Below, in pieces: positions 23,783 through 35,261 of a DNA stretch of 64,000 nucleotides. Source of the DNA: Papaver somniferum (Eukaryota > Streptophyta > Magnoliopsida > Ranunculales > Papaveraceae); the NCBI RefSeq assembly GCF_003573695.1, contig NC_039361.1, positions 135,502,777 through 135,566,776 of the forward strand. Reading direction: 5' to 3'. The position numbers were made by a program, and so were the translations under genes. Positions within the stretch are counted from its first letter, which is position 1; every line of letters starts with the position of its first letter. The notes beneath the pieces were generated by a model. The model was not told the origin of the DNA. It was given only the letters and a program-made list of their open reading frames with translations, and searched no databases.

Positions 23783-24882
23783 TCAACGATAAAAACCTGC
23801 ATGCCCTAAGAATGACCTAATATCTCTTACGGTTTTTGGGACCTGTAAAGTTTTAATAAGGTCAACTTTGGCTATATCTACCTCTATACCCTTCGAAGAT
23901 ACGATGTTCCCTAGAACAATTCCTAAACAAACCATGAAGTGACATTTCTCCCAATTAAGCACTAAATTCTTTTTCTTACACCTAGTCAAAACTAATGACA
24001 AATGATGCAAGCACTCATCGAAATACGAACCAAACAATGAAAAATCATCCATAAAGACCTCTAAGAACCGTCTACCATGTCAGAAAATATGCTCAACATA
24101 CAACGTTGAAAGGTCGCAGGGGCATTACATATCCCGAAAGGCATGCGTTTATACGCAAAGGTACCAAAGGGACAGGTAAAATTGGTTTTCTCTTGGTCTT
24201 CTGGGGAAATAACAACCTGATTATAACCGCAGTATCCATCTAAAAAGCAATAATGGCTACGCCCAGCTAATCTCTCTAGCATTTGGTCGATGAAGGGAAG
24301 GGGAAAGTGGTCCTTCCTAGTGACCTTGTTCAATTTCCTATAGTCAATACAGACACGCCAACCCGTGGTCACCCGGGTTGGGATTAACTCATTATTCTCA
24401 TTCTGGACTACAATAATACCGGATTTCTTGGGAACAACCTGAACGGGGATGACCCACTTACTGTCTGAAATGGGGTAGATAATGCCTGCATCTAACAGCT
24501 TAAGAACCTCGGTTTGAACTACTTCTTTAATATTAGAGTTCAGTCGACGTTGCATCTCCCTAGAAGGTTTGGTGTCACTCTCTAAATTTATATGATGCAC
24601 ACAATCAGTAGGACTTATACCCTTAATGTCTGTTATGGTCCATCCTAACGCTTCCTTGTTGTGCTGAAGAACGGTTACTAGCCTACTTTCCTGATCACTA
24701 TCCAAGTCGGATGCTACAATCACAGGTAAAGTCTCAGACGGGCCTAAAAACATATATTTCAGGGTATCTGGTAATGGTTTTAGGTCCAACTTAGGAGGCT
24801 CTTCTAACGAAGGAACTAGAGTAGACTTAGAAACTGGTAATGGTTCGATCTTAGGTTTCCATCCATTATTAGTGTCTAACAA
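23783..24882 (-). pseudogene. Gypsy reverse transcriptase, gypsy-2
   Basis: Two minus-strand frames. 24061-24882 (273 codons) holds WRVCIDYRKLN, the first catalytic Asp in YCFLDGYCGYNQ, TFAYKRMPFGICNAPATFQ, and ends at a frameshift near 24055. 23783-24052 then begins with the FMDDF box (MDDFSLFG) and runs to IRSFLGHAGFYR, with a stop before the connection domain. RT copies the element RNA into DNA. The catalytic residues are present but in different frames. Confidence 0.93.
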
Positions 24883-24894
24883 AGAGGTTAAGTC

Positions 24895-25440
24895 TTACAA
24901 AGCATTCACCTCATTAATCACATTATCATCATCAAAATCAATCCCAAAGTGAGCTAGGCATTTTTCTAATGGATCTTCTAACAAAGTGTTTGGTAATGAC
25001 TCCTCGACTAATGTTCCTATCATGTTCACCTCTTCTATGTTTGAGTCATCTAGTTCAGAGGGTAGCTTACTAACATTAAAAATGTTCATCTCAATAGTCA
25101 TATTACCAAAAGATAAATTCATAATACCGTTTCGACAGTTGATGATCGCATTGGATGTAGCTAAAAACATGCGACCTAAAATCACTGGTATCTGGTACTC
25201 TGGGTCAGGGACAGGTTGGGTATCTAGGATAACAAAATCCACAGGATATATAAACTTGTCGACCTCTATAAGAACATCCTCGATCACACCACGAGGAATT
25301 TTAACGGACCTATCAGCTAACTGAAGTGTCATCTTGGTAGGTTTCATCTCACCAAATCCTAGCTCAAGAAAAGCTTTCTCGACACAGTATTTACCTATTT
25401 TGCAAGAAATGGTAGGGGACCCTGGGTCTTTATACTTAGG
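24895..25440 (-). pseudogene. Gypsy aspartic protease region lacking its active site, gypsy-2
   Basis: A minus-strand frame with the C-terminal half of a plant Gypsy protease: LADRSVKIPRGVIEDVL, YPVDFVILDTQP, PVILGRMFLATSNAIINC. Upstream (about 25355-25410) the frame reads GKYCVEKAFLELG and passes directly to FGEMKPTK. In related elements an active-site D-L-G-A-S segment of about 17 residues lies between these parts; it is absent, and the D of D-L-G is E. Only the family comparison, from memory, supports the deletion; the sequence itself shows that no D-T/S-G or D-L-G-A motif is present. Confidence 0.8.
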
Positions 25441-25603
25441 AGTAGTGGTATTCTAAATAATAGAACTCACATGACTAGCTAGGAAGGATTTCTTCTGGAC
25501 ACTTAGTTTTCGCTTTCGCGTACACATATCCTTAAGAAACTTGGCATAAGCGGGAATCTGCTTAATCTAATAATGGAAGGTTGATAGTTACCTGCTTAAA
25601 AAC

Positions 25604-27363
25604 CTACAATATATCATTAAAGTTGGACTCCCTCTTAGTTGGAACTAGCAGCTGTGGGAATGGGGCTCTAGGAACAAAGCCGGGCATAATATGACCCTCA
25701 TTGGTCTCTTTAGAGACTCTATCATTCTCCTCAGTTTCTGGTTCAGAAGGGTGAACTACAACATGTTCACTATCAGGCATGGAAACCTTGTTGTCTATCA
25801 CTCTACCACTCATAAGGGTTTTAATAGCATTTACATGTTCAGATGGTCTTTCACCTATTTTATTAATTCCTCTAGGGTTTGGTTGAGTTTGACTAGGAAA
25901 CTTATCTCTTTCTCTTAAAGACTCATTTATCTGACTAACCTGGGTTTTCTACTCGGAAATAGCCTGAGAGTTAGCCTGACCTATTCTCTTATTTTCTTTT
26001 AAACCTTGAGCGACAGATTGCTGAAACTGCATAGTGTTACAAGTTAACAAAGCAAGAGACTCTTCTAAACTCATAATATTCTTATCCGAAGGGTTCTGAA
26101 ATTGTGCCGGAGCTGAAGGATTCTTAGTATAGCCAAAACCCGGGGGAACCTGAGAGTTACTAGACTGACCTTTATTCTGGCCCTTAGACCAAGAAAGGTT
26201 GGGATGGTTTCTCCAGCCAGGGTTATAGGTTTCTGAATATGGGTCAAACTTCTGACGGTTATCGAATCTAGTGTTGTTATAAAGAGCATTGGCTTGCTCC
26301 TCAACAGTATGGCCTTCCCAAGAAGGCTCTATTCTACCATTATTACCACTAGAATGACCTAATTCTAAGGCTTCTAACCTTTTGGTTATGGCTGCTATTT
26401 TAGCATCTGACTCATAATATCCTTCTACCCTATTGACATTTCCTCTACTTAGAAGAATTGTTTTCCGGGGTTCCCTACTATTTTCCCATTGTTGGGTCTT
26501 ATCGGCGATTTCATTCAAAAATGTCATCTCCTCATCAACAATTTTATTCTCAAACCCACCTATGCATAAGGACTCAACCATGGTTGTTGTTGAATAATCT
26601 AAACCCTCGTAGAGGATCTGGACTAACCTAACCATCTCTAAACCATGATGAAGACATTGAGATATTAAGTCATTGAACCTTTCTAAATACCCATATAAAG
26701 ATTCTCCCTCTTGTTGAGCAAAAGTACAGATTTGTATCCTAATAGACGATGTTTTGTGCCTTGGAAAAACTTCTTTATAAAGGCAGATGTAAGTTGTTCA
26801 TAGGTTTCAATTGACTCAGAAGCCAAACTATACAGCCAAAATTTGGCTTTATCTTTTAAGGAAAAGGGGAATAACCTAAGTTTCAACGCATCATCACTAA
26901 GGTTTTTAATCTTCAGAGTATTACAAACTTCCTCAAATTCCCTAACATGAAAATAGGGGTTCTCATTCTCTTTTCCTAAAAATATTGGGAGCATCTGTAA
27001 AGTCCCAGGTTTGAGTTCATAATTTGCCTCGGTTTCAGCTAACTTGATACAAGATGGACGAGAGGTCCTAGTTGGGTTTAATAAAGCTTTCAAAGTTTCC
27101 ATTTCTGGCACTACCAAAGGACTAGGATTAATTTCTTCACTAATTGTCAAGTTTTCAAAGCTGAAATTTCCAAAGACAGGGATCTCAAAAGAAGAGTCTT
27201 CGAGCTCCCCGCCTCCACAAGAAGAACTACTAGGTTTATCACTAATCAAACGACCTAGAGTGTTTCTTTTCCAAGCCCGCTCTTTAATAACCTTGGGAAT
27301 ACACAAGAAAAACAAAAGAAAAAGAAAGAATCCTAAAAGGAAGGAAGTTTTATGCAAACACAA
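25604..27363 (-). pseudogene. Gypsy gag, gypsy-2
   Basis: Three minus-strand frames. 26683-27363 (226 codons) contains ALLNPTRTSRPSC, FLGKENENPYFHVREFEE and LKLRLFPFSLKDKAKFWLYSL, the start of the retrotransposon gag domain, then leaves frame near 26760 (after KKFF). 25949-26635 continues with VRLVQILYEGLDYSTTTM, KTQQWENSREP and DPYSETYNPGWRNHPNLS. 25604-25813 holds LMSGRVIDNK and the link to the protease. The frame at 27363 opens with a hydrophobic MCLHKTSFLLGFFLFLLFFL segment; whether that is the true start or an upstream frame is unclear, as an internal Met at about 27105 lies next to the conserved part. Confidence 0.9.
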
Positions 27364-28405
27364 ACAAGGTTGACTCCGTTACAACAAACCTACTGATTTC
27401 TAGCAAACAAAAAGCATGACGGCTCCACTTATATTGTTTTTAGACCAGCTTCTAATACTTCGAAAGGGAATTCGTTACAATTTAAGCAAACCCCTCTGGA
27501 ATCAATCCGAGTTTAAGTAAGTTAAATCGAGACTAGGGACGCTCAGTGGATCTTTGATACCCAAGGCCTCACCGGCGTTACAAGGCGGCGTATTCAACTC
27601 ACAGAAACCATCATGAACTTTGAAGCATGCTTAAAAGAGTAACCAATATTTTTCGAATGACTTTCCTATTAAGCTCGTTACCCTATAGGTCTCGTTCTAG
27701 TCAAATTTTAGGCTTAGGTTCGCGTTTGATTTCGTTTTCCTAAAGCGGTCAAGAAGGGAACGGTGATGAAATCCGAACCCTTATCTTTTATGGCCAGTCC
27801 TTGCCCTTTACTAGGAAATTAAAGCAGCCGTTTTCAAATCCTCAGCATATATGCAAACGAAGGAATACAGTAACTCGCTGACAGGGTATTCGCGAGTGTT
27901 TCGACAAACTTACCTCCCGTACCAGACGGGGGATGAACCGCTGAAGTCGACTCGGGCCACGACTCCTATGTCATGTACGAACCCGAGGGGCCGAGGAGAT
28001 ATCGTAATCGTCGTCCTTCTCTGCAAACAATTGATATTTAAACTAGCCTTCCGTAGGGTTTAAAAAAAAAGTCCCAAAATCCACAGTCCAAAAATAAAGT
28101 GCAAAAGAAAAAGATAATCTAAAAAAAATTCTAAAAAAATGTCTCTCTCTCTCTCTCTCTCTCTCTTTTTAAGTAATTTTTATTCTTCTTTTCTTTAGCT
28201 CCTTTCGCTTTGCTTTTACTCCAAATCTTTAAGTATTCACCAAAAACTTTGGCAAATTTTTCTTTCACTCGAAACTTCAAAATATGTAAGGAAAAGACAA
28301 AAACCCAAAAACGTAAAGAAGAACAAATAAAATAAAAATGGAAAAACAAATAAAAATCTAAAAACTCTAGCCTAAAGACAAGTCCGCGTCGGCGGGGCCA
28401 AAAAT
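27364..28405 (-). other. 5' leader and primer-site region of gypsy-2
   Basis: About 1 kb of non-coding leader between 5' LTR and gag. It ends at the LTR with TCCGCGTCGGCGGGGCCA (28383-28400), which ends in CCA like a tRNA but differs from the tRNA-Asp site seen in gypsy-3; it may be decayed or fit another tRNA. A CT microsatellite lies at 28142-28166. Confidence 0.65.
28142..28166. repeat. (CT)n microsatellite
   Basis: About twelve CT units within the gypsy-2 leader, followed by a short T-run. Confidence 0.95.
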
Positions 28406-29887
28406 TGATGGGATTTCAAGTTGTAGTAGTAATAGGTTCGTTGAGACTTGTGAAAGCAAAAGATTTTAGATTTAATGAAATTTAAAGACAAACAAAACTT
28501 AATTCAGGATTATTAAGAATAACCAAGACACTGATTCCACTATCACGCATGAATAAATTATGGCAAATGATCCAAAACTCTAATTATCTTTTAAGTCCCT
28601 TATTTCTTAATTCACAAATAATCAGGAAAATTCTCAAATATCAATTGTATTCCCTAATCATAGATTATCAATTGACTAAACAAAGTATAACCTATCAGAT
28701 TGAATCACAACTAATTAAGGAAATTATGCAAACAATTTAAAACTCTGCAAAAGCAGTGATTGAGTGAATTATAAATTATAAATTAGAGAAAATAAAATAG
28801 TTACCAATTATTCATGCGTAAATAGCTTCCTCATTGCCTTGGTTGTGGGAGATTTAGCTCATTATCATGTTGGAAACACGCTCAAAAGTTGATTTCATTG
28901 CTCAAATGGTGTTTGCAAATGATGAAAAGGGAGAAATAATTCAAAACCGGGTTTGCAACGCTTATAATTGTTGCAAACCAAAGAACGATACAACAGTACT
29001 GTCGTTGATTCTGTAGCTCTCGACCCACGCCTGTGTGTCGTTTCCACTGTTGAAAAACGACTGTCTTGGATGGGTTGTTCTTCGTGTTCTTCAGATGAGA
29101 AGCAGCAGAAGCAGGTTTCTCTGATGATCGTACGCCTCTGTGATGTTCCAAATCCTTCCCAAACTCCCCGTAAACCTTCTATGATATCCCATCACCTATT
29201 TATAACCCAGCAACATCAAAATCTCACGTAATAACTTCATATAATTCTCCATTATTCTTCACGGCCAGTTTAGGAAATAATTCAGATTTTTGATCTCTAC
29301 ACGCATTCTGAAGCTTCCAAATTGCCATATTTAACTCCTTCACACTCCAAATAGTTGTTAGGGTCTTCCAAACACGTGCAAATTCCTCCGTTGCTCGCGC
29401 AAATTCGGTGATAACCTCTTCCAAGAATAAACTCTCCTGTTTTCTTCTCGCGAGTTATCTAGCCAAATTTAGTCGATCAAATCACTCATGATAGTTTTGA
29501 TGTGACATATCACAACTACCCAACAAATTTCAGCCCTTTAATCTACCCAGAACTCCTTCAAACTTTGGTCGAAAAATTACACAGTTCTGTTCTTCATTTT
29601 CCCGCCAAAATCAAATTCAAAAGAAGAAGATGGGTGCTAAGGATGAATTTGGGTGCTGAGGATGAATTTGGGCTACACATAACCTTGGGTGCCACTTAGC
29701 CAAATATTGGTTCCATATAGCAAATGTCCTCCAGAGGTCCAAATAGCACTTTTTGAGCAACTTTTTCCACACAAGTGTATTTCTCGAAAAACACCTACAC
29801 AAACGTAAAAATACCATGATAAGTACAAAATCAAACACTAACAATAGAGACACTGAGGACAATTCAGACACAAAAATGTATCTATCA
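28406..29887 (-). repeat. 5' LTR of gypsy-2
   Basis: 1,482 bp, TGATGGG to TCTATCA, followed by GTTCA. Substitutions and small indels against the other LTR are scattered (for example an extra repeated piece near 29640), so some time has passed since insertion. Confidence 0.92.
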
Positions 29888-29892
29888 GTTCA
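29888..29892. repeat. Target-site duplication GTTCA, right copy (gypsy-2)
   Basis: Identical to 19014-19018. Confidence 0.93.
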
Positions 29893-30227
29893 TGACCTAA
29901 ATTTCAATTGGGCTACACGATAAAAATGAAAATACGAAAACATAGGCAACCTCCAACTGCCGTTGTCGTCTTTACATCCATATGCATAAAATTTTATCTT
30001 GAATATTCACCCACTAGAGTCAATACCTGGCTAAGGCGCTAGTCAAAGTTGATTAAAATTAAAATGTGGAGTCACCTGTATTTTTGTAAATGATTTCTAA
30101 TACATTTAGAAAATTAATCTCCCATGATTCATTTTCTAAAATGAACGACAATCCCTGCTAAATTCGTTCAACAGTTCATTTTAGTAATATATAACAGATC
30201 ATTTTGCAAAATGAAATATAGTTCAAG

Positions 30228-30446
30228 ATGACGCATATCTACAGAGAGGTGAACCAAGGTGCTGATAGGTTGGCGAACTTTGTGATAGAAAAACAATTCC
30301 AACAACAAGGAATGTGTAGTACCTTTATCTGGGAAAACACTTGCCCAACATTCCTTAACGAAATTGTAACGAGTGATTTGATGGGGCGTTTGTACCCCGG
30401 AGAAGTTTCTAATCGATAAAAGCAACTTTTATTTCAAAAAAAAAAG
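30228..30446 (+). pseudogene. LINE 3' end fragment (RNase H-like tail)
   Basis: A 63-codon frame with HIYREVNQGADRLANF, the signature near the end of the RNase H-like domain of plant L1-type LINEs and related host proteins. It stops at 30417-30419, followed by a short 3' tail ending in an A-run (about 30439-30448). The rest of the LINE is absent, as expected of 5'-truncated copies. No target duplication located. Confidence 0.7.
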
Positions 30447-30842
30447 ATAATATGAAGATTAAAGTTTTTTTTTATTTTTTTATAATGGTATCTGTAACTG
30501 TTGCATAAATCTTGTCAAAAGCTCTCTGATTCCAACATCTGATTCGAGAATAATATTTTTTATTTTTTCGTACATAAAGGGCATCTTTACATCATTTTAA
30601 TTAATGATAGCGTTTTAATGAGCTTTTAGATACCAATTACCATTTCTTATTAGAACGAGTTATATGTGGATGCTGATATTAGGCTGGCTCTAATGGGATC
30701 CAAGATCCAAGTTTCTCACAATTGAAGTGTCGTTAATAAGGCTACTGTTACCTTGATTCCCAGAGAGTGCTTCGTTTTGCTTGGATCCAAAATCGAAGTA
30801 ACCCAGGCACGCCCTTTGAAATGACGTACCCAAAAAGCATCA

Positions 30843-30950
30843 TACACCATTCCTAATGGCGTACCAGCGAATATTACATAGAAATATTCTTCCGCACGCC
30901 ATTAGGAATGGCGTGCCACGGTGATTAAAATGACGTATTCCAAATACGTC
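30843..30950. repeat. Palindromic motif cluster near the left end of element B
   Basis: Three palindromes with 8-bp arms and 3-nt centres: ACACCATTCCTAATGGCGT at 30844-30862 (one mismatch), ACGCCATTAGGAATGGCGT at 30896-30914 (perfect) and GACGTATTCCAAATACGTC at 30932-30950 (perfect). The middle one recurs unchanged at 34549-34567. Confidence 0.85.
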
Positions 30951-31307
30951 GTTACAACTGGCGTGCCCGTTTTATATTTGTTTGACCTTTTTTTTACTAC
31001 ACCCAGTTTACACTCTTATGTTATACAATAAGTTATTTGCGTATACTTTCTCACAGCGAGCGTTGGTTAAACATACACCATTATGAATAAATTTATATTA
31101 ACCTTAGGGATACATGGATTGAATGATTAAAGATCTCTAAACGATTATTTAATCTTAAACTTATATGCTGAAAGCAAGGAAACACATAGTATGTGCGACG
31201 AGTATTTAAACCGTTATGTGGCCATTACGGACGAGTTTTGTCTCGTGAAGGTTTACATAGAGGTGTGCCCACAAAACCATTACTATCATGTCGTTGATGC
31301 GGTTGTT

Positions 31308-31823
31308 TTAATCTTCCTCTCCATCTTGAAGAGGATTTGGTGGTGGTTGTATCGTGTTTAGTTCCGGGAAGTTAGCCCTCATGATTAGGTAGCATTGATA
31401 AAACATGAATTCTTTTCCTGTATCCCGAGCGTATTTATTATTTGCATATCGCTCCTACACAAAAAAAAAATTCATAAGTTGGTAAGTGTTTTTGTTGAAG
31501 AATAAAACAAAGTGGTCTGAGTAAAAAGATAAACTACTTACAAGCCTCTCAACTGTCCATAGAGGAGATCGGTTATGGGCAATACAAATTTCTTTCTGGT
31601 AATGCACGTAAACCCTCACCCCTTTTTTTATTACTCCTAGCCTACCCTTTATAGTTGTCGCTGTTCTTTGATGAATATTTGTAAATTGTTGTGTGTAATT
31701 TTCGAATATGCGGTCCCAAACCGTATTATCCGGAACCATGTGATGGTCAACCTTGGGAAGGGTAACAACACTTGCCCACGCATTTGTGATTGCAATATCC
31801 TCTTTGACGGTATACCAAGCCAT
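31308..31823 (-). CDS. Myb/SANT-like DNA-binding protein (PIF/Harbinger-associated type), two exons
   Basis: Exon 1, 31542-31823 (Met at 31823), reads MAWYTVKEDIAITNAWASV, then VWDRIFENYTQQF and RTATTIKGRLGVIKKGV: the trihelix/Myb-like pattern of plant proteins that accompany Harbinger transposases. A good donor GTAAGTAG (31534-31541) and an acceptor GTGTAG (about 31452-31457) let exon 2 (31308-31451) continue in frame as ERYANNKYARDTGKEFMFYQ and end at a stop (31308-31310), about 142 residues in all. No lesion within this model. The family binds DNA near transposon ends and brings in the transposase. The N-terminus may extend further upstream; 31824-32087 is open but has no recognisable sequence. 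Confidence 0.68.
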
Positions 31824-32264
31824 TCTAAGTGTGTTGTGCTTGCCGGATAGAAGCGACGAGAAGAACCAATACTCCTGGAGAAGATGTAACTGAATGGATA
31901 TGAAATATATTATGTTTTTCTCTTCTATTTTGGTTGATGAACAAGTGATTTTATAAAGGACCTTCTGTAACAGTCTTATCATGTAGCGATGATGTGTAAG
32001 GCTTATCATGTTTTGCAAGTGGGTTGAGAGGCCCAATAAAAAACCCCGACATGTCACACACTTTAAATCACTTCTTTGATTTATCATTCACAGTTTACCT
32101 TGTCGGAATAAGTAAATGAGGAATAGATAATAGGACAATTTTTTATGATGACTGTGTTTTTAATACCCAAAGATATTTTTTATGATACAACGCTAGTAAA
32201 AATTTAGGATATTTGAAACATAATTTAATTTATTTTATTAATTTAAAATTAGTAAACGTACGGC

Positions 32265-33766
32265 GATCCGATATAAAATTTCAATAATACACGCCCAACA
32301 GTCCTTTAAACTGGTAGGTTTCCCATCGTATTTTCGGGAGTTGTGTCATGGACTGTCCGTCTTGGTCGTATGTGTATGTCTGGGATGACATGGTAGGAGG
32401 TGGGTATTGGGGCATCAAACTCCAGGGTACACCGCTGTGACCAACTCCTATATCATCACTGTGTTTATGTGAGTTGTTTCTGTCCTAAGATCTCCCACGC
32501 TATGAGTTCTCCAAAATCGGGAATACACTTTTTCTGGGACAGGAAGGAAGTGGTCACTAATATCAAGCAATGTACTATCAGATACGTCCTCCAATCTAGG
32601 GGGTTGCATGGGATAACTATCGCACCTACCACCTGCCTCATACATCTCTCGGCCAGATAAGCAGAAACTCTTGTTCCCTTACTAACATCCTTGAAAAGAT
32701 ATCTCCTCTTAGACATCTCAAGTGCAGTTTGGAATGCTTCAGTGTGTTGGTGTACACTATCCTGGAACCAGGGGTCCCAAATAACCGCATCTCCCATCCT
32801 CATGTCTATCTGAGTGCGTGAATCAGACACAGAGTGTTTGTGAAGATCGACCTGTCCCCTCTTCCGAAGGCTCGACTCACGAAATAGAAGAATAGCATGG
32901 TGCGGATAAAGTTCATCATCTCTTAGGTTTTCCTTCAAAACCGGTTGACAATTACGGAAATAAAAATAATACCAGAATTCTAAGATCATCCACACGCCAC
33001 CCATGTCCTTCTGTTTGCACGAACTCCAGTCATCCAGAGTTTTATACAAATTACCCAAAGCGGGAGTACCCCAATCATAAGACCCAACATCATCCATATT
33101 ATCCAACACTACACACCATCGTTTATCTACTCTAAGAATACAGTCTGCAAAAAAAAAAGCACCAATACACCAAAGCAAGAAGATTCTAGTCAATTCATCG
33201 GCAATGTCAGTGTTGTTACCCGGATATGCCCTACTTAAAATGTAGTTAGCCAAGTGATATAATCGTATTGTATATGCCTTGGAATCTTAATCTCCAGTTT
33301 TTAGACCCTGTTCTTTTCTATGTCCCATAAAATCTAACACACCCCGGAAATACTTATCATCCATAGCTTCAATTTATTGCGGCGTCATTGTTTCCTTAGG
33401 TAATTCTGGTATTGGCTTACCTCCTCCGATTGAAATACCAGTCAACCGGAAGAAATCTAGAGGGGTCAAACCTATCTCAAACTCAGAGAAGTGAAAAGTT
33501 TTTGTCTTCTTTCACCATCTCTCACATAAAGCTTCAGTTAATCCATTATCCGCATACTTATAATTAAATTGGAATACGGACTCAAAACCACACATATGAA
33601 GAAGTAGCAATGGACGAGGGTTGTTAAGAACCACTATCTGGTAAAATTTATTTACGTTAGTCCAACTAATCCTTAATTTAAACTCTCTCTTATTAACTAA
33701 GTCCTCACATACACCTTGAGATAGTTCAGATAACTTCTCATACCTAGACCAATCGATATGCTCCAT
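32265..33766 (-). pseudogene. Plant mobile domain (PMD) protein gene, copy 1, broken
   Basis: Starts MEHIDWSRYEKLSELSQ at 33766, just after an intron acceptor (TTTTTAG). PMD landmarks: LTPLDFFRLTGISIGGGKPI (about 33460), ANYILSRAYPGNN, DVGSYDWGTPALGNLYKTLDD (about 33080) and GGVWMILEFWYYFYF. In-frame stops lie near 33510, 33380 and 33287, and a frameshift near 32600 moves the C-terminus to another frame (PRLEDVSDSTLLDISDHF). PMDs occur in MAIN/MAIL1-type nuclear proteins needed for transposon silencing in Arabidopsis and in many transposon-borne genes. Sited between the TIRs of element B and on the same strand as the Myb-like gene. Confidence 0.72.
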
Positions 33767-34548
33767 TATCTAAAAACCCAAAGAGTAAGCGAAGCACAAT
33801 CAACATGTGAATAACAAACAATCATCCACATATATTAATCTATGCACAATCAACATATGAATTCCCACAATCAAATTCACATCACATTGAGGTATGCACA
33901 ATGCTCATATGAAAACCTCCAACAAAATCATATTAACAACATCAATTTCACCCATATAATCATCTCAACATCAACTCAAAACAATACATGAGTTAATCCT
34001 CAAACTCATTGCAAAATGCTCAAAACAAATTTGTTGACATGCTTATCAAATTACAAATACATTCTACCCTGCAAAAACACAATTAAATCATTCAACTATA
34101 ATCATGAATGAATGAATGAATCAATCAATTTTTGTTTAACCTAAATGAACCCAAATATCCAAAACCCTAATCAAAAATTCCAATTGTTCAAATCAATTCA
34201 AACATTGTCCTACTGCTCTATGACAACATAATCAAGTTTATACATTCAATAGGATCAAAATCAATCGTTTGTAACTATAATCAAAAACACAAAATCAACA
34301 AAATCAATCAAAACTTAGATTTCATACCTAGTCTTGGTTTGTTGATGAAAATCTCCCAAAATAGCATCAAAAGATTCCACACACCAACTAGAACAAACCC
34401 TTGAAAGATTATCCGCAAAAAATCACAAAACCATCATCAATCCATCCATGCAAAAGAGGGGTTTTCGGTTTAGTTGAGGAAGAAAAGAGAGTAGAAGAAA
34501 AGAGAAGAATAAGTTCTTTTGCGCGTGTTACTGTGTAGCAAACCTGTC
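33767..34548 (-). other. Likely 5' untranslated exon and intron of PMD copy 1
   Basis: Gene-free AT-rich stretch. On the minus strand a donor-like AAGACTAG|GTATGAAA lies near 34328-34332, and the acceptor next to the PMD start lies at about 33770, so a 5' UTR intron is plausible. Transcript evidence would decide. Confidence 0.4.
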
Positions 34549-34680
34549 ACGCCATTAGGAATGGCGTATTGACCGGTCAACAGAGTCAATACGCCTTTAG
34601 GAACGGCGTGTTGGAGAATTTCCAGGACGCGCCATTAGAAACAGCGTGCCATGCCTTTTCAAACGGCGTATCGGCAAGGA
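34549..34680. repeat. Palindromic motif cluster near the right end of element B
   Basis: ACGCCATTAGGAATGGCGT at 34549-34567 is identical to 30896-30914. Degenerate copies follow (GCCTTTAGGAACGGCG, GCGCCATTAGAAACAGCG, CCTTTTCAAACGGCG), and GCGTATTGAC at 34564-34573 pairs with GTCAATACGC about 11 nt later. Confidence 0.85.
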
Positions 34681-34759
34681 ATCTTAGATCCCCACTGCGG
34701 TCAGGCGTTGAGTTTTGGTGACGTGAATCCAGCGAAAAATTTGAATCTTGGTGTACCAT

Positions 34760-34791
34760 TAGACTCAGCAGTAATTAGACTCAGCAGTAAT
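34760..34791. repeat. 16-bp tandem duplication at the right end of element B
   Basis: The unit ATTAGACTCAGCAGTA occurs twice in direct succession and covers the outermost right TIR bases plus the flanking TA. It may mark repair at the element end. Confidence 0.8.
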
Positions 34792-35261
34792 TGGGAGATA
34801 ATTCTTTGTAACTGTTGGCATGGTTATTTAAATTGTTATGGTTTTTCACGATTTTTAAGTGTCGGCATGGACAATAATTATGCTCCAATGAATCTTGGCA
34901 TCTTCCGATTAGTCTTTTTTTTTTCTTATAAACACAAAAACATAAAATAAAATGGACCAACTTACAATTAGGCGGAATCTGTAGGACCAAATCGATAGAT
35001 AGAACCTGATGTTAAATAAATCGTAATCTCTTCAAAATAATAAGGTGGGGAGGGCAGACCCCAAATTAGGCAAAGCTAGGGACAAGAATCTAAAATTGTG
35101 GCTACTAAGGTGCAAAGCATAAATAGTGAAGTGTTCCTCTTTTTATATTTGCTGCAGTAATACGTGGCTCGTACTATACGGAAATGGTCCCGCTCTGCGA
35201 CGGCATGGCGTTGATAGGATCAGAATTACTTTGTCATCAGATTAATGGGATATTTGTTTTG
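34792..35261. other. Gene-free spacer
   Basis: AT-rich DNA with no frame or repeat structure that I can support. Confidence 0.6.

Larger units (their letters stand above)
19019..29887 (-). mobile_element. Complete but dead Ty3/Gypsy retrotransposon (gypsy-2), Tat/Athila-like
   Basis: A 10.9-kb minus-strand element with two LTRs (5' LTR at 28406-29887, 3' LTR at 19019-20487), GTTCA on both sides, and domains in Gypsy order gag-protease-RT-RNase H-integrase. Both LTRs begin TGATGGG in plus orientation and end with a TTTACCA- or TCTATCA-type end. No chromodomain is visible after the integrase, and the long non-coding 3' part and gag style fit the Tat/Athila group; this is inference. Every protein has lesions. 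It is inserted in otherwise gene-free DNA between MITE-like element A and a LINE tail. Confidence 0.93.
30682..34771. mobile_element. TIR-bounded DNA element B carrying Myb-like and PMD genes (PIF/Harbinger-like ends)
   Basis: Left end GGCTGGCTCTAATGG at 30682, then CCAAGATCCAAGTTTCTC. The right end (34734-34771), reverse-complemented, reads CTGCTGAGTCTAATGG, then CCAAGATTCAAATTTTTC. The two agree over about 36 bp with one or two indels. TTA precedes the left end (30679-30681) and TAA follows the right end (34772-34774), close to the 3-bp target duplication of PIF/Harbinger elements but not an exact direct repeat. Palindromic motifs built on ACGCCATT lie inside both ends (30800-30960 and 34545-34680). 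The cargo is a Myb/SANT-like gene, the usual partner of Harbinger transposases, and a PMD gene. No DDE transposase is seen, so it would depend on one from elsewhere. The element model is my inference. Confidence 0.6.

Noticed and set aside
28131..28349. 72-codon minus-strand frame ending in an Arg-Glu repeat
   Set aside because: The repeat is the CT microsatellite read in frame; it lies in the non-coding leader of gypsy-2.
31824..32087. N-terminal extension of the Myb-like frame
   Set aside because: Open by chance as far as I can see: no similarity to the family, and a Met with the conserved start follows at 31823. Kept out of the gene model.
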